64,000 nucleotides of DNA from Ipomoea triloba. Taxonomy: Eukaryota; Streptophyta; Magnoliopsida; Solanales; Convolvulaceae. How positions within the stretch are numbered: position 1 is the first letter of the stretch; each line of letters opens with the position of its first letter. The notes under the pieces were generated by a model that saw nothing but the letters and a program-made list of their open reading frames with translations, was not told the DNA's origin and ran no database searches. Where the stretch lies: positions 7,646,633 to 7,710,632 of the forward strand of contig NC_044916.1 of NCBI RefSeq assembly GCF_003576645.1, in the 5' to 3' direction. Below are positions 35,912-48,994 of this stretch, in pieces. The translations under genes and the position numbers were made by a program.

Positions 35912-38900
35912 TTCTGAACTAAAATAATATGGCAGGCAACAATAGTTGCAGCATTTGCAAGAATGACAGTTGAAGATTCAAGAAAAATACTTCCAGCTGA
36001 AGCATACCCTCCTTGGGTTGTCTTCTCACAAAGACAAAAGTTGAGTTGAATTTCTTGTATATATTCATCTACTGTGCTTCTTTAATTACACTTTGATCAC
36101 TATCACTATTTATTTGGGTTATTGAACTTTTACTCCTCTTTGGTTAATTACAGTTAAAATGGCTTAATCATCATCTTAAGAAATTATGGCCATATATTGA
36201 CCAGGTAACTGTGATTTCTGATCTGCATACTGTAATTCTTTGATAGTTAAATTTGATTCATTCTTCTTATTTTCTAATTTCACTCAAAAACTTGATATTT
36301 GTTTGATAATATATATATAGGCAGCATCAGAAGTTATTAGGGAAAAAGTTGAGCCAACCCTTGAGAAATACAGATCCCCTATTATAGATGATTTGAAGTT
36401 TTCAAAGCTCACATTAGGTACTGTGGCTCCACAGTTCACAGGTAAATTCATTGCCTTTTTTTACATATTGCATTGATATTTGCACCCGATTGGATGAATA
36501 ATCCAGTCGAGCTTTAGTTGGCCCCGTTAGGGGGAAATATTTCTTGTTGATCTTACAGGATAATTGAGAAGGGGGCTTTGATCTGATGATCTGATTATTC
36601 AGTTTGCTAACATATATAATGTGGCACCTGCATTTCAGGAGTTTCGATTATCGAAGGTGATCCTGAAGAAATTATTATGGAGTTGGAGTTGCAGTGGGAT
36701 GGAAATCCACACATTGTACTTGACATAACTACTTTAGTTGGAGTGTCACTGCCGATAGAGGTATTTGGGTATTTCTTCACGTCTCGCTATATCATATTGA
36801 CTATGTCAGCGAGGGGATTAATCACTGTTTCTCAGTTACTCTCATTTGAAGTCTTGATAAGTAAATCAATTCATTTTTCATGCCTCTGAGAACTTGCAGG
36901 TTAAAGACATTGGATTTACTGGTGTTTTCAGGATAATATTCAAACCGTTAGTTGAGGAGTTCCCATGTTTTGGAGCTATTTGCTACTCCTTAAGAAATAA
37001 GGTAATGTGCCCCATTCTTCATCAATTCCCCCAAGTTTTTGTTGTTTTTATCAGATATCATGCCTCAATTCTATTCCGGCCTGCAGAAAAAGCTTGATTT
37101 CACTCTCAAAGTTTGTGGCGATATCTCAAGTATTCCTGGAGTACTAGATGCTCTTAAGGTTAGGTTTCAGATCTCTTAAGCTTTGGTTTTTATCAGATAT
37201 CAGGCCTCAATGATGAATGTTGAAACTTATTAGATCAAGGCAATGCGATTTCTTCATTGATTACGTTTATTTGCCTTCGTGTAGAGTACAATACTGGACG
37301 CGATTGAAGATTCTATGATGTGGCCAGTCCGCAATATCATTCCCATATTACCAGGAGATTACAGGTGTGCCAAGAACTTGTTTCTAAAGCAATGTTAACT
37401 CGAACTGAAAATTTTAAAGAATGAAGTGATTTCTGGTGTCTGTGATTCCATGTGTCTTTATAGTGATTTGCAGTTAAAGCCTGTTGGAACACTAGAGGTG
37501 AAGCTCATTCAAGGTAAAGAGCTAATAAATAAAGACTTAGTCGGGAAATCTGATCCGTTTGCTGAGGTATTCATTCGTCCACAGCGCGAGAGGATTAAGA
37601 AAAGCAAAGTTATTGTAAGATTCTGGTGCTCATACTTGTATTCCCCATTTTCAATAACCCCGCTTATCCTAGTCTTTTTGCTGTTTTTTTTCGACCAAGA
37701 ACAACACACTGAACCCGATCTGGAACGAGAATTTTGAGTTTGAAGTTGAAGATGCATCGACTCAACACTTGACTGTAAAAGTATATGACGATGAAGGCAT
37801 TCAGGCTTCCGAACTTATTGGATGTGCTCGAGTGCAGTTAAAAGAGCTCGAGCCCGGAAAAGTGAAGAGTGTGTGGTTGGCACTGGTGAAAGATTTGGAG
37901 ATTCAAAGGGACACAAAGAACAGAGGCCAGGTGAGAATTTTGGTTGCACATTTCTTCTGTAATTGTATCTCGAAAGCGCCTTTTTATAGTAACATGAATT
38001 GCAGATTCACTTGGAGCTGCTATACTGTCCTTTTGGCACACAGAACATATTTATGAAATTCGTCGACCCTGACTTTAGGCTGACTGACTTGGAGAAGGCC
38101 CTTCAGCATGGAGTGAAACCAGCCACGCAGAAGACACGCAATCTCCTCTTCAGAGGCGTTCTCTCCGCGACAGTCATATCAGCTGAGGACTTACCAGCCA
38201 CCGACTTGTCTGGAAAATGTGATCCATATGTGGTACTGATACTGAAGAAGTCAGAACAGAGGGAGAAAACTAGAGTAAGCAGCTTCTGATTTCTTCGGAG
38301 CACACTCTTTTCGTGTTGTTTCCGATTTGAATTTTCTCGTCTTCTTAAATCTCAGGTTATGACCAACTTATTGAATCCAGTTTGGAACCAAACATTTGAC
38401 TTTGTTGTTGAGGATGGACTGCATGAACTGCTAATATTGGAAGTTTGGGACCATGACATGTGTGGAAAGGTAAGCATTTTTCATCCATTGATTCTTGTGC
38501 CTTGATTGGTAAGTGTTCGGCGGAGGCCGGTAAAGACCAAGTCTCGCACCCAGCCAGTGGCTGGAGGATTGTTGGACGGAGGCCAGTAAAGGACTTAGGG
38601 CCAAGTCCAGCACCCAGTGTCTCGAAAAATGTGATGACTGTCTATATGGAAATAAAGTTGCGCCTTTGCTACTAACTGTAACTTTTGGCGTAGTGGTAAG
38701 TGTTTGATCCTAACAAGTGGCATCAGAGTCATGGTAAGCACTTAATATGGTATTCACGGGTTCTTAAGAATACTAGCTAGCATATTTATTTGGATGTGGA
38801 TTTCAGGATAAAATCGGGCGATGCATAATGACACTCACTCGAGTTATACAAGAAGGCGAATTTACAGATACCTTCGAGCTTGATGGAGCGGAGTCTGGGA

Positions 38901-38950
38901 AGCTACACTTGAACCTTATGTGGACACCACAACCAATAATCCAGGATTGA
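35178..38950 (+). CDS. SYT5: Plant synaptotagmin (SMP and two C2 domains), SYT4/SYT5 group
   Basis: Thirteen exons: 35178-35282, 35936-36040, 36154-36204, 36321-36441, 36639-36760, 36900-37001, 37087-37158, 37285-37364, 37464-37614, 37700-37930, 38005-38274, 38356-38469, 38807-38950. The product is about 555 residues: N-terminal membrane helix (about 3-22), SMP lipid-transfer domain (about 65-250, with LGTVAPQFTGVSIIEGD and KDIGFTGVFRIIFKP), C2A (about 258-375, KDLVGKSDPF and YDDEG) and C2B (about 420-535, TDLSGKCDPY and WDHDM). The paired Asp positions suggest calcium-dependent lipid binding. By homology it tethers ER to the plasma membrane. SYT4 or another paralogue is possible. The exon-2 donor reads AAG|TTGAGT rather than GTGAGT; all other junctions are GT-AG, so this site may be mutated or misread, and splicing there is uncertain. 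Confidence 0.88.
35867..35911 (+). repeat. (ATT)n microsatellite in synaptotagmin intron 1
   Basis: About 15 uninterrupted ATT units shortly before exon 2. Confidence 0.9.
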
Positions 38951-39390
38951 TCCATTACTGTCTGGAGATGATTTCTGAGGTGAGAATTAACAGAGTGAAG
39001 AAATATTACTGTGTGAATACTTGTAACAGTATAGATGTGGTGTACAGAATTGCAAATATAGTATAAAATGACTAGTATAAAAGGAACTTCACTGTAATAT
39101 ATACAGGTGAACAACAGAATTTCAACTTTCTATTTACATATTTCTAGATTATCATATCATTAGGAAAAAAAAAAGGTGTGTATAGACACTTTTTGGCATT
39201 TTAGGACAAGGTTACCTTAAGCCATGATTCTAGGAACAATCTTAGCTTAGCTCTACTCAAACTAAATAAAATTAAGCAAAAGAAACTTATAACTTCTGTG
39301 AGTGAATACTTGAAACTGTTTTGTTTTATCCTCTTCAAAAAATCAGGAACTTTGCATCAAGGAAAGAATGTGTATTGCCCAATGTTATAA
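38951..39390. other. Convergent 3' intergenic region
   Basis: The 440 bp between two facing stop codons must hold both 3' UTRs. No other feature was seen. Confidence 0.6.
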
Positions 39391-42224
39391 TCACAAAATC
39401 TTTGCGATTCGTTCTGAAAGGTTAGCTATTACAAACCCAGCAAATACCTGCAATTCATCCAACAAAAACAAAACTGTTTAGCATAATTATATCAAATTCC
39501 CATTGATCCACTCTCTAATGCAAATGGAATGTGGTAAAAGGAAAAAAAATGCAATCTTTTCACATTCTTGAAGTTTACCTGGACAGAACCAAGAATATAA
39601 ACCATGGAATAATGGCGCCCATGAATTACCATATCAGCTACCATTGCGAGTGGAATTGTAAGAGACATCCCCAAGGTGGCAACCAGTGGAGTTGTCCAAA
39701 CGACGCATAATGCCCTGAAGGAAAGAAAGGCAGGTCGTCGGTCCATTGAGGTTCAGTGATACTAAGTAAAAAGAACCATGAAACTTGCATTGCATTCACA
39801 CAGATATCAGTACCAAAAGTAGTCAGAGATAACACTTCCAATGAGTCCATTCGCGAGGACAATTTCATCAGTTTTAGCAGAATGAGGAATCGTAAACTTT
39901 GGTTCGATGCCCAAGGCTGTCAATGGCCATACTGAAATAAAACTTATCCTGTAAGCATTAACTTTGAAGTTGAAGCTAAGAAGGAAAACAGAAATTCCTT
40001 TAATCATTGAGCAGAAAGTTAGAGAGTAAAAATCCGCATTTAGATCATCAAAAATTTAAAGGTCTTACCAAGCCACCACATAGCCACGAGGGTAAATAAT
40101 CCCATGTACCCAAACAACTTTTGCATATCAACCCTTTCTCCTTCTTCACCAGCAAACTTTTTAAGAAGTACTGCATCATGAATTGGGTGTAATAATTATC
40201 AAAGCCGTTGGCTTACATGTATGTAATGTATCTAAGGATTAGAGAAAATCACCTGTAAACAACCCATATGTTGTGGCAGATAAAAGGCCAAAACAATCCC
40301 CAATAAAAGAGCGCTCCCCATTTCTTTAAAACAAGCAAAATGTTCATTAACACATAGTATGTAAACCAATAAGAAATAATGAAAAGTTGAATATTTCTTT
40401 TTGCAATAGATATGCTCTCCAACTACGGCGGAAAGGCATGATGACGGCAGCAACAATAGCAAAAATTAGAAGTTGAGCCAAACGTACAAAAAGGCTTTTA
40501 AAAGAGGGAAACGCCTTTTTCTTTTTCAAAAAGCCAGCCATCAACAAATCAAATAAGCACTTAAGAAATCTTTAGAACACTATTGTTATGTTTTTTTTTC
40601 CAACATGCTTGGCCCCAGATAACATATAGTGGATCATAGAAAATCATCGTGGGTAAATAGTAAGACATTCAAATGCATAAAACCAAATAGCTGCTTTACG
40701 TAAATGAAAATTGAAAAGTAAACAAAATGACTATTCAATTTGCAGAAGTTATATCAGCAGAATAAATTAAAGACGTACAACGAAGAATTTAACTCAGCAT
40801 CATCAGCTGCCCAAGTTTTCCCTAAAGTGGTCATAATAACACCACCCAAGCTAACAAACACCGCAACTACCTTAGCCACATTTACGGTGTCTTGTCCCAA
40901 AAGTACACCAAAAAGAAGAGTGAATAATCCTGAAGAAGCAGATAAGACAGTTGTACTTGCCACACTGGTATAGGAAAGTGCAGCATTTGATAAGTACTGC
41001 AAAAGAATCAAGGACACAAATAAGCATGTAAATACAGAGGATAGTGTGGCATGGTGTGGATAAATATACAATAAATTGCAGACTATTCCCAAAAGTTGTT
41101 GGGATACACTTGAGAGATTCTTGCTTTTTACACAAAGTATTTCCAGTGTATATACTGTTTTTAAATGCTTACTTGTTTTATATATTAAATTACTGAATAT
41201 CCATTCCAGTTGATTTCAGATTACTCGAAAAAATGCTGATGTTCAAGAAAGAGGTAAGTTAGAACCATACCTCTGTAACAAACCAGATAGGGGCAATAAA
41301 AAATCCATATTGAGCAATTTCTCTGGTTGAAACCTGTTTATCTTGCTTAATCTGATTAGCATCACCTGTGCCATTTCTAATCAATGGCAGTCCTTCCTCG
41401 CCTGTAATATTTGCATCACTGTCTTTTCTATTCAAGGATTGAATTTCAATCTCAAAGACTTTTGTAGGGCTAAAGCCAATGCATGATTCATCATTGTTTC
41501 CAGTGCTTTTATTACTTCTGTTAGGGTGTCTCTCAAAACAACTGCGTATCAAATCCTTAAGAAATGCTACAGGGAGATAAATTACAAGTAAAGAAGCTCC
41601 AAGATATGTCACTGCAAATGGTTGCTTGTAGTCTGTGAAAATGTCCTGCCAATGAACACACAATAAAAACCTTTCATCCATGACTATCCGCCTTGCACAA
41701 TTATAGGACAAAGTTCTTTTGATAAGTTTAGATATAGAATATTTTCAAGGGGTGTAACATTGCGGGGTTCAAGTGTATGTGTTACCAACATTTTGTGGAA
41801 ACTACTCATCAGATTTTCTCACTGAGGGTACAAGAAAATAGTTGAAGATATGCACACTAGACACCCCTCTTATGAAAAAGCAAAGTGGAAATATCATCAT
41901 CATTCCTGGCAATAAATTCAAATCATAATTTCATTTCATTTCATTTGCAGCCAGGATTATTTGGCAACCCTATACATATCAAATATTAATTTTGTAAACA
42001 ACACCTCCTCCACAAACACAAAAGAAAATCTTGAAACAAAAAAAAAGCCAAATTAAGCACCAAGAATAGAAAAAGTAAGGGCTAAGAATCAATGAATCAA
42101 GAAATTGAATTTTTTGGGGAATTAAAGAAAGAGTTTTGACCTGGGTGACTTCAGCAGAGGTGACCCAAATGATAACAACCGCAGCAATAAGGAAGAGACC
42201 AGCCTTGTATCTCCACCCCATCAT
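39391..42224 (-). CDS. EamA/DMT-family membrane transporter (SLC35F-like)
   Basis: Eight exons read leftward: 42224-42141, 41645-41271, 40996-40782, 40323-40253, 40170-40069, 39931-39814, 39714-39579, 39447-39391. All introns are GT-AG and the phases fit, giving 385 residues. The protein opens with [20 protein letters not shown] and [19 protein letters not shown], has a hydrophilic loop (about residues 60-130), then repeated helices including [51 protein letters not shown] and [20 protein letters not shown]. These match the plant EamA-like proteins related to yeast YML018C/THI74 and animal SLC35F5. The substrate is unknown. The tail ends [11 protein letters not shown] and is slightly shorter than I expect for the family. 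Two adjacent ATGs occur at 42224 and 42221. Confidence 0.9.
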
Positions 42225-43000
42225 TCAAAATTGAAAACCCAATATTTGTTTGCAATAAAGAAACAAGAAGATCTGATTTTTTTTTCCCTTGAGAGTCTCA
42301 GATCTTCCAGCAGTTGTTGAGCAATTGTTCCTCGGAGAAACAAGAAGATAATGCAATGGTTCAATTGATTCCCAGGGAGAAATCTGAACCGAGCCTTCAA
42401 GGTTGGTAGGTGGATTGCAATACAAGTGTTCGAGGGTGTTGTTGATGCTGGAGCCAGAAGGTAGAAACAGAAAAAGGATGAGAATATTTAAGGCCAATTC
42501 GGTTGGAAGGGAAAACAAAAGAGAGGGAAAATGTGTTAGGTATTTCATCAGTTACAACATCGTTAATCATTGAAACAAATTAGGATGGCAGTTGCACTCC
42601 TATAAATATTATTCATTTTAACCAAATATGCCACTTTTCAACCCTCCAAATTCCAATATCTTTTTAAACTAATTTACTCAAAAAAATATTAATTGTATCA
42701 AAACCTTTAATTAAATATTTGATGTTATAAATATTGTAATTATTTTTAGTTATATGATACCATAGAAAATTTATATATAAACGTGATATTCTATTTAATT
42801 GATATATTAGATTCGGTCCAAAACGAAATGTTTATGCCCGCTTAAATAGAGGGAACCCAAGGAGCAAGGCATCAGAACGAAGATTAACTACTCATCTCAG
42901 GCTTGGTTGGGGCACAAAGGACCTCTAGGGTTGACTTTTGAGGTTGGCCTCTAGGATCGGCCTTTGGGCCTAAGTGAGGGGTTGCTTAAGCAGAGACATA
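42225..43000. other. Upstream flank of the transporter gene
   Basis: 42225-42540 probably holds the 5' UTR and promoter; a minus-strand frame there has no domain. 42840-43000 is GC-richer repeat-like sequence without a recognised gene. Confidence 0.4.
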
Positions 43001-43767
43001 GTCTCAAGGCAATCGTTATACCCTGCATCACGGTGCACATAGCAATGTGCATTACGTACGTAAAACGACGTCGTTTCGGTGTTAGTAGACGCGGACGCGA
43101 ATGACTCAGGGAATTCATTATCTATAATACAAATAATCATTATCTATAATACACAGAACGTTTGCCTAAAATACATAGAATGTTTGCCCAGAATACACAG
43201 AATATTGACACAAAATACACAGATGTTAGTGGACGCGAATGACTTCAGGGAATTCATTATTTATAATACACATAATCATTATATAGAATACACAGAACGT
43301 TTGCCTAGAATACACAAAATGTTTGCCCATAATACACAGAATATTGACGCAAAATACACAGAACTCATCCTCCTAACATTCGAATGCACAAACACATCAC
43401 AACTTGTGTTAATAACATGAATACACATAATATTTACACAAAATACATAGAACTCATCCTCCTAAACATTCGAATGCACAAACACATCACAACATGTGTT
43501 ACTAACATGAAATCACAACATGTGTTACTAACATGAATACACATAACAGTTGCCTATAATACACAGAACGGTTGCCTAGAATACACAGAATGATTGCCTG
43601 GAATACACAGAATATTAACATAAATATAGAGACCGGGCGAAACAGGAAACGTGATTTCCAAAAAAAAACGGATGATTAGTTTACAATGCTCAAAACGACA
43701 TCGTTTAGGTACGTGATGCACATTGCTATGTGCACCATGGTGCACAGTATAATTTGCCGTCTCAAGG
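43001..43767. mobile_element. Mutator-like element with AATACACAGAA repeat core
   Basis: The element is 43010-43758 between perfect 9-bp duplications GTCTCAAGG (43001-43009, 43759-43767). The left end is CAATCGTTATACCCTGCA and the inverted right end is GGCAAATTATACTGTGCACC. Palindromes TGCACATAGCAATGTGCA and ACGACGTCGT lie inside the ends. The core is ~22-bp units such as GAATACACAGAACGTTTGCC plus longer repeats with ATTCGAATGCACAAACACAT. It is the same family as 61393 in the opposite orientation. No coding capacity. Confidence 0.92.
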
Positions 43768-43840
43768 GGACGTCCTAGTCTTAGGTAATTGGTTGGTGGA
43801 TTAATTTAAATAAGTAGCCTTGTCTTGGTTTGGACAACAT

Positions 43841-44063
43841 ATATTCACTTACTACAACCCAATGAGGTAGCTCAAGTGGCAAGTGAGCTCTCTTTGTGGG
43901 GAGGAATTTCGGGAGAACCGGAGTTCAATTCTCACAAGTGACGATTCTTCTTGGGCCAGCTCCCGTGCCTCCTGGAGTGAACGTGGGTGGACCCTGGACC
44001 GTTAAACGGACGGAGAGAAAGACGCTGTAAATTTACCAAAAAAAAAATATTCACTTACTACAA
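43841..44063 (+). mobile_element. SINE with 17-bp target duplication
   Basis: The body is 43858-44046, ending in poly-A, between perfect ATATTCACTTACTACAA repeats (43841-43857, 44047-44063). Pol III boxes: A-box-like TAGCTCAAGTGG and B-box-like GGAGTTCAATTCT. The duplicate at 45616-45838 belongs to the assembly repeat. Confidence 0.9.
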
Positions 44064-44072
44064 ATCATTGTA

Positions 44073-44508
44073 GAGTTAATTTCTTTTTGTTCCTAAACTT
44101 ATAAATGCAGTTCACTTTTAGTTCTTTTTTATTAGAACATCCACATTTGATCCTAGTATTATTGTGGCATGACCGCATAGCCATTTCTGGTCCTCTATCA
44201 ACAAAATTGTTTTAACGCCGTTAAATACAAAATCATATCAATCTTCAATTATAGATTTTTTTTAAATAAACATAAAAAATATAATGAGGTCAACTCACTT
44301 TGTATAAAAAATATAATGAGTCAACCTACTTTGTATAAAAAAAGATCTAAATGTACTTGTATTTAATGATATTTCAATGATTTTGTTGACGGATGAGCAA
44401 AAATGATCATGTCATAATAATACTAAAATTAAATAAAGATATTCTAATAAAAAAGAACTAAAAGTAGATTATCGCCTATAAATATAGGATAAAAAATGAA
44501 ATTAACTC
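44073..44508. mobile_element. Foldback MITE with GAGTTAATTTC ends
   Basis: Arms GAGTTAATTTC..TTTTAGTTCTTTTTTATTAGAA and their inverse GAAATTAACTC span about 435 bp. The target duplication is not clear. The artefactual copy is at 45848-46283. Confidence 0.65.
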
Positions 44509-44589
44509 TTATTTATTATTTTGCTCTTATTTACTATCCAAGATTAGTTTATTCATATCTCTGTTCGATTAATTTGATCACCGTCTAAC

Positions 44590-44743
44590 AAGGCATCCGG
44601 TATACACTTCCATATGAAAGGGAGTGAGTTCGAGCCTCAGTAGAGACATCTGTTGACTCTTTGTGCTTCATTAGGTTGAGAAAGTAGCTATGACCAGATA
44701 TTACATTGTTGACTTGAGTCAGTATAACTAAAAAAAAAAAAAA
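44590..44743 (+). mobile_element. SINE, same 3' family as the one at 9402
   Basis: A B-box-like GTGAGTTCGAGCCTC, then GGTTGAGAAAGTAGC and CCAGATATTACATTG, ending in a 14-A tail. The 5' end may be truncated. The repeat copy is at 46365-46518. Confidence 0.55.
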
Positions 44744-45229
44744 CAATATATTCATTGTACTTATTCTTTCCAAGACATCCAATAAAATTAAAATGATACG
44801 GAACATATTTACACCCTACTTTGTGTAACAATATAGTGAGTATTCACTGTCCTACTCACCTTTACTGTTCTTCACCTACACTTGTTCCTAATTCAATGTG
44901 AGTAGTGGACAATTTCAAAACCTATATTCACCCCATCTAGATACAATACTTTCCACAAATACTCAATCAATTTTAATAAGCAAAATTTTTCCTTTACGTA
45001 TGATTCTTAAACTCCCATTTATTTTTTATATAATAAATAAATAAATGTAAGGTTTGTAGGAAATTTTAATAATTTAAAAATATTCCTAAAAATCCAAACA
45101 TGGTAACAATACATAAAATTCAAGACTTGTGTCACGCACGATTTTCTTAAAATTAATTCGTTTCTTCCAATAGTGTTAAGAACATTGAAATTGTACAACA
45201 AACTTGAACAAAGATAAACAATTGACAGA

Positions 45230-45230
45230 N
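45230..45230. other. Assembly gap (single N)
   Basis: One N separates two copies of the same 1774 bp. See the paired repeat entries. Confidence 0.95.
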
Positions 45231-47004
45231 ATCCTCCTAAACATTCGAATGCACAAACACATCACAACATGTGTTACTAACATGAAATCACAACATGTGT
45301 TACTAACATGAATACACATAACAGTTGCCTATAATACACAGAACGGTTGCCTAGAATACACAGAATGATTGCCTGGAATACACAGAATATTAACATAAAT
45401 ATAGAGACCGGGCGAAACAGGAAACGTGATTTCCAAAAAAAAACGGATGATTAGTTTACAATGCTCAAAACGACATCGTTTAGGTACGTGATGCACATTG
45501 CTATGTGCACCATGGTGCACAGTATAATTTGCCGTCTCAAGGGGACGTCCTAGTCTTAGGTAATTGGTTGGTGGATTAATTTAAATAAGTAGCCTTGTCT
45601 TGGTTTGGACAACATATATTCACTTACTACAACCCAATGAGGTAGCTCAAGTGGCAAGTGAGCTCTCTTTGTGGGGAGGAATTTCGGGAGAACCGGAGTT
45701 CAATTCTCACAAGTGACGATTCTTCTTGGGCCAGCTCCCGTGCCTCCTGGAGTGAACGTGGGTGGACCCTGGACCGTTAAACGGACGGAGAGAAAGACGC
45801 TGTAAATTTACCAAAAAAAAAATATTCACTTACTACAAATCATTGTAGAGTTAATTTCTTTTTGTTCCTAAACTTATAAATGCAGTTCACTTTTAGTTCT
45901 TTTTTATTAGAACATCCACATTTGATCCTAGTATTATTGTGGCATGACCGCATAGCCATTTCTGGTCCTCTATCAACAAAATTGTTTTAACGCCGTTAAA
46001 TACAAAATCATATCAATCTTCAATTATAGATTTTTTTTAAATAAACATAAAAAATATAATGAGGTCAACTCACTTTGTATAAAAAATATAATGAGTCAAC
46101 CTACTTTGTATAAAAAAAGATCTAAATGTACTTGTATTTAATGATATTTCAATGATTTTGTTGACGGATGAGCAAAAATGATCATGTCATAATAATACTA
46201 AAATTAAATAAAGATATTCTAATAAAAAAGAACTAAAAGTAGATTATCGCCTATAAATATAGGATAAAAAATGAAATTAACTCTTATTTATTATTTTGCT
46301 CTTATTTACTATCCAAGATTAGTTTATTCATATCTCTGTTCGATTAATTTGATCACCGTCTAACAAGGCATCCGGTATACACTTCCATATGAAAGGGAGT
46401 GAGTTCGAGCCTCAGTAGAGACATCTGTTGACTCTTTGTGCTTCATTAGGTTGAGAAAGTAGCTATGACCAGATATTACATTGTTGACTTGAGTCAGTAT
46501 AACTAAAAAAAAAAAAAACAATATATTCATTGTACTTATTCTTTCCAAGACATCCAATAAAATTAAAATGATACGGAACATATTTACACCCTACTTTGTG
46601 TAACAATATAGTGAGTATTCACTGTCCTACTCACCTTTACTGTTCTTCACCTACACTTGTTCCTAATTCAATGTGAGTAGTGGACAATTTCAAAACCTAT
46701 ATTCACCCCATCTAGATACAATACTTTCCACAAATACTCAATCAATTTTAATAAGCAAAATTTTTCCTTTACGTATGATTCTTAAACTCCCATTTATTTT
46801 TTATATAATAAATAAATAAATGTAAGGTTTGTAGGAAATTTTAATAATTTAAAAATATTCCTAAAAATCCAAACATGGTAACAATACATAAAATTCAAGA
46901 CTTGTGTCACGCACGATTTTCTTAAAATTAATTCGTTTCTTCCAATAGTGTTAAGAACATTGAAATTGTACAACAAACTTGAACAAAGATAAACAATTGA
47001 CAGA
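45231..47004 (+). repeat. Second copy of the 1774-bp exact repeat
   Basis: Continues uninterrupted into new sequence (TTTTAGAAGAGTAG from 47006), whereas the first copy ends at the N. Features within duplicate those of 43456-45229. Confidence 0.9.
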
Positions 47005-47005
47005 A

Positions 47006-48349
47006 TTTTAGAAGAGTAGATAGGGAAAAAAAAAAGAAAATAAAATTTACTGTGTGCAAGAAGAAACACCTATATATACTATACAATTCAAACTTCTTAA
47101 AAAGTTGATTGTATTTAATCTAGTGCAAACTCACATCCCTTTCCAATGTGGGACAAAGACTACTTAAAAGCTAAGTAGGCATGCAAACAAGCTAAGCCAA
47201 GTTGAGCTCGAGCTCGATAAATAATATGTGGGCTTGAACTCGGTTAGGTTATTAAACGAGCCGACTTGAGTTCGACTCGAGCTCGAAGTTGATCATGCGG
47301 GTCGCAAGCAGCACAACGACCCAACTTTATATGTGTGTGTGTGTATTGGATGAACAAGTCTTTAGGAGAGAAATAAGAACCAATATCAACCTTACATCTG
47401 AAAAAATTAGACGGATAAGATCAAATTTTTTTATAAATGAGGTGGCATTTTCATAATTGTCACCAACTTTACTATGCAAACTTGAATACAAAAATATGCA
47501 ATTCTCATACTTTTTCAGGTTTGCACATTTAGTATTAACATTTTGCATATTTAGTATTAAAAGATTGCACTTGCAAAAATGTGAAAGTTCATTCCATTTA
47601 GGATTTTCATTTTAGAGTTTATGATTATAACTCCCCTAATTCAACCACTTGTATAATTTAGCGGAAGCATTTACCAAAGAAAAGAAATGAGATGTTATGC
47701 CACATTTAGATATTTATCTATATCCAAACCCACATGCTAATATTCAAACTTAATTAAAGATAATTCATTTTCTAATAACAACCTTTATGTTTTCTAAAAT
47801 TCTAAAGTGTGAAACTAAGAGTCTAAGAGATGATTATCACTTTCGTGCTCCAATATTATACTAAGAAATTCTTGCAACAAAATGCAATAATAATCCACGT
47901 TACTCAAGATTTTACAAATATAAATATTTCGATCAAGTATATAAATATATTTCTATATTTTTGAGAAATAATATATACGCTAACCATACAATATTATCAA
48001 TAATTTCTTTAAGCATAAATCCCATAATACTTCACCGCAACTATTCAACATGTGAATAGTAATCTTCTCAAAATGAAATTATTCCATAACCTGCCATAAT
48101 AATATACTTTTCACGAATCTATTTTTCTGTATATATGGAAAAATAAACAATTATCTCGAAAATCTGTTTTCAATAAATATGGAGAATAATCTCCTTCAAA
48201 AAATCTCATTCTTCAATAGGAATAATAATATCTTATTTCTCAATAGGGATAACAATATTCTATTTCTCAATAATATATGAAGAATAATATTCTTTTCAGA
48301 AATCCATTTCTCAATATGAATAAAATATTTCATTTCTTTTTTTTTGAGT
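47006..48349. other. Intergenic, repeat debris only
   Basis: Has a short relative of the CAATGTGGGAC repeat (47080-47165) and a GAGCTCGAGCTCG-rich patch (47190-47290). 48110-48330 has loose repeats of AATAATATTC and TTTCTCAATA. No gene. Confidence 0.45.
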
Positions 48350-48481
48350 GTGTGCAAACGGTGATTAAATGTGTGCGAACGGAGTGTGTGTCAATCAATC
48401 TAGACCATTAAAAAATATTACATGAATGCACAAGATCTGATCTCACGATCTTACCTAAACAAGTGATCTCATTGGAATCCA

Positions 48482-48487
<6 letters not shown>

Positions 48488-48545
<58 letters not shown>
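48488..48545. repeat. (TA)n microsatellite
   Basis: About 29 TA units. The paralogous position at 61043-61073 is shorter. Confidence 0.95.
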
Positions 48546-48550
<5 letters not shown>

Positions 48551-48994
48551 GTTGTTGAAGATGCACTCTTCCCCCAATGAGTCATTATTGATCTTTAATA
48601 GAGTAAAAAATGGTGAAGTAGAAACTGGAATTGAATTAGTAAACATTTTAGTGAAGAGATTTGTTTGGTAAATGTGGTTAAGTGAAGCAAAATATAAAAT
48701 GGCTAGTTTATAGTATATGGAGTTGCCACTGTAGTTGGTTGTAATTGTACAAGTATTCAATGGGAAAACATGACCAATTAAATCATGGGCCAATGGGCCA
48801 CGATTCATATTGTATCATAGAGCACAACCATGTTCATTTAAAGTTTACATGTATCAAATATATAAATATGAAAGTGTTCTGTTCATTAAAAAATTTGATA
48901 ATTGCGTTATTTACTTGTCAATTTATTATCTCAGTTTGTATTTGATTATATAAATATTATTAAAACATGAAGAGCTTGATGATATTAACTTATG

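Larger units (their letters stand above)
43456..45229 (+). repeat. First copy of a 1774-bp exact repeat beside an N
   Basis: Appears identical to 45231-47004 at an offset of 1775 (including a 14-A run at 44729), with an N between. It is best explained as overlapping contig ends placed side by side. It holds the right part of the 43010 element, two SINEs and a foldback MITE. Confidence 0.9.

Noticed and set aside
48488..48808. Frame ending in a long Ile-Tyr run
   Set aside because: It is a translation of the TA microsatellite.
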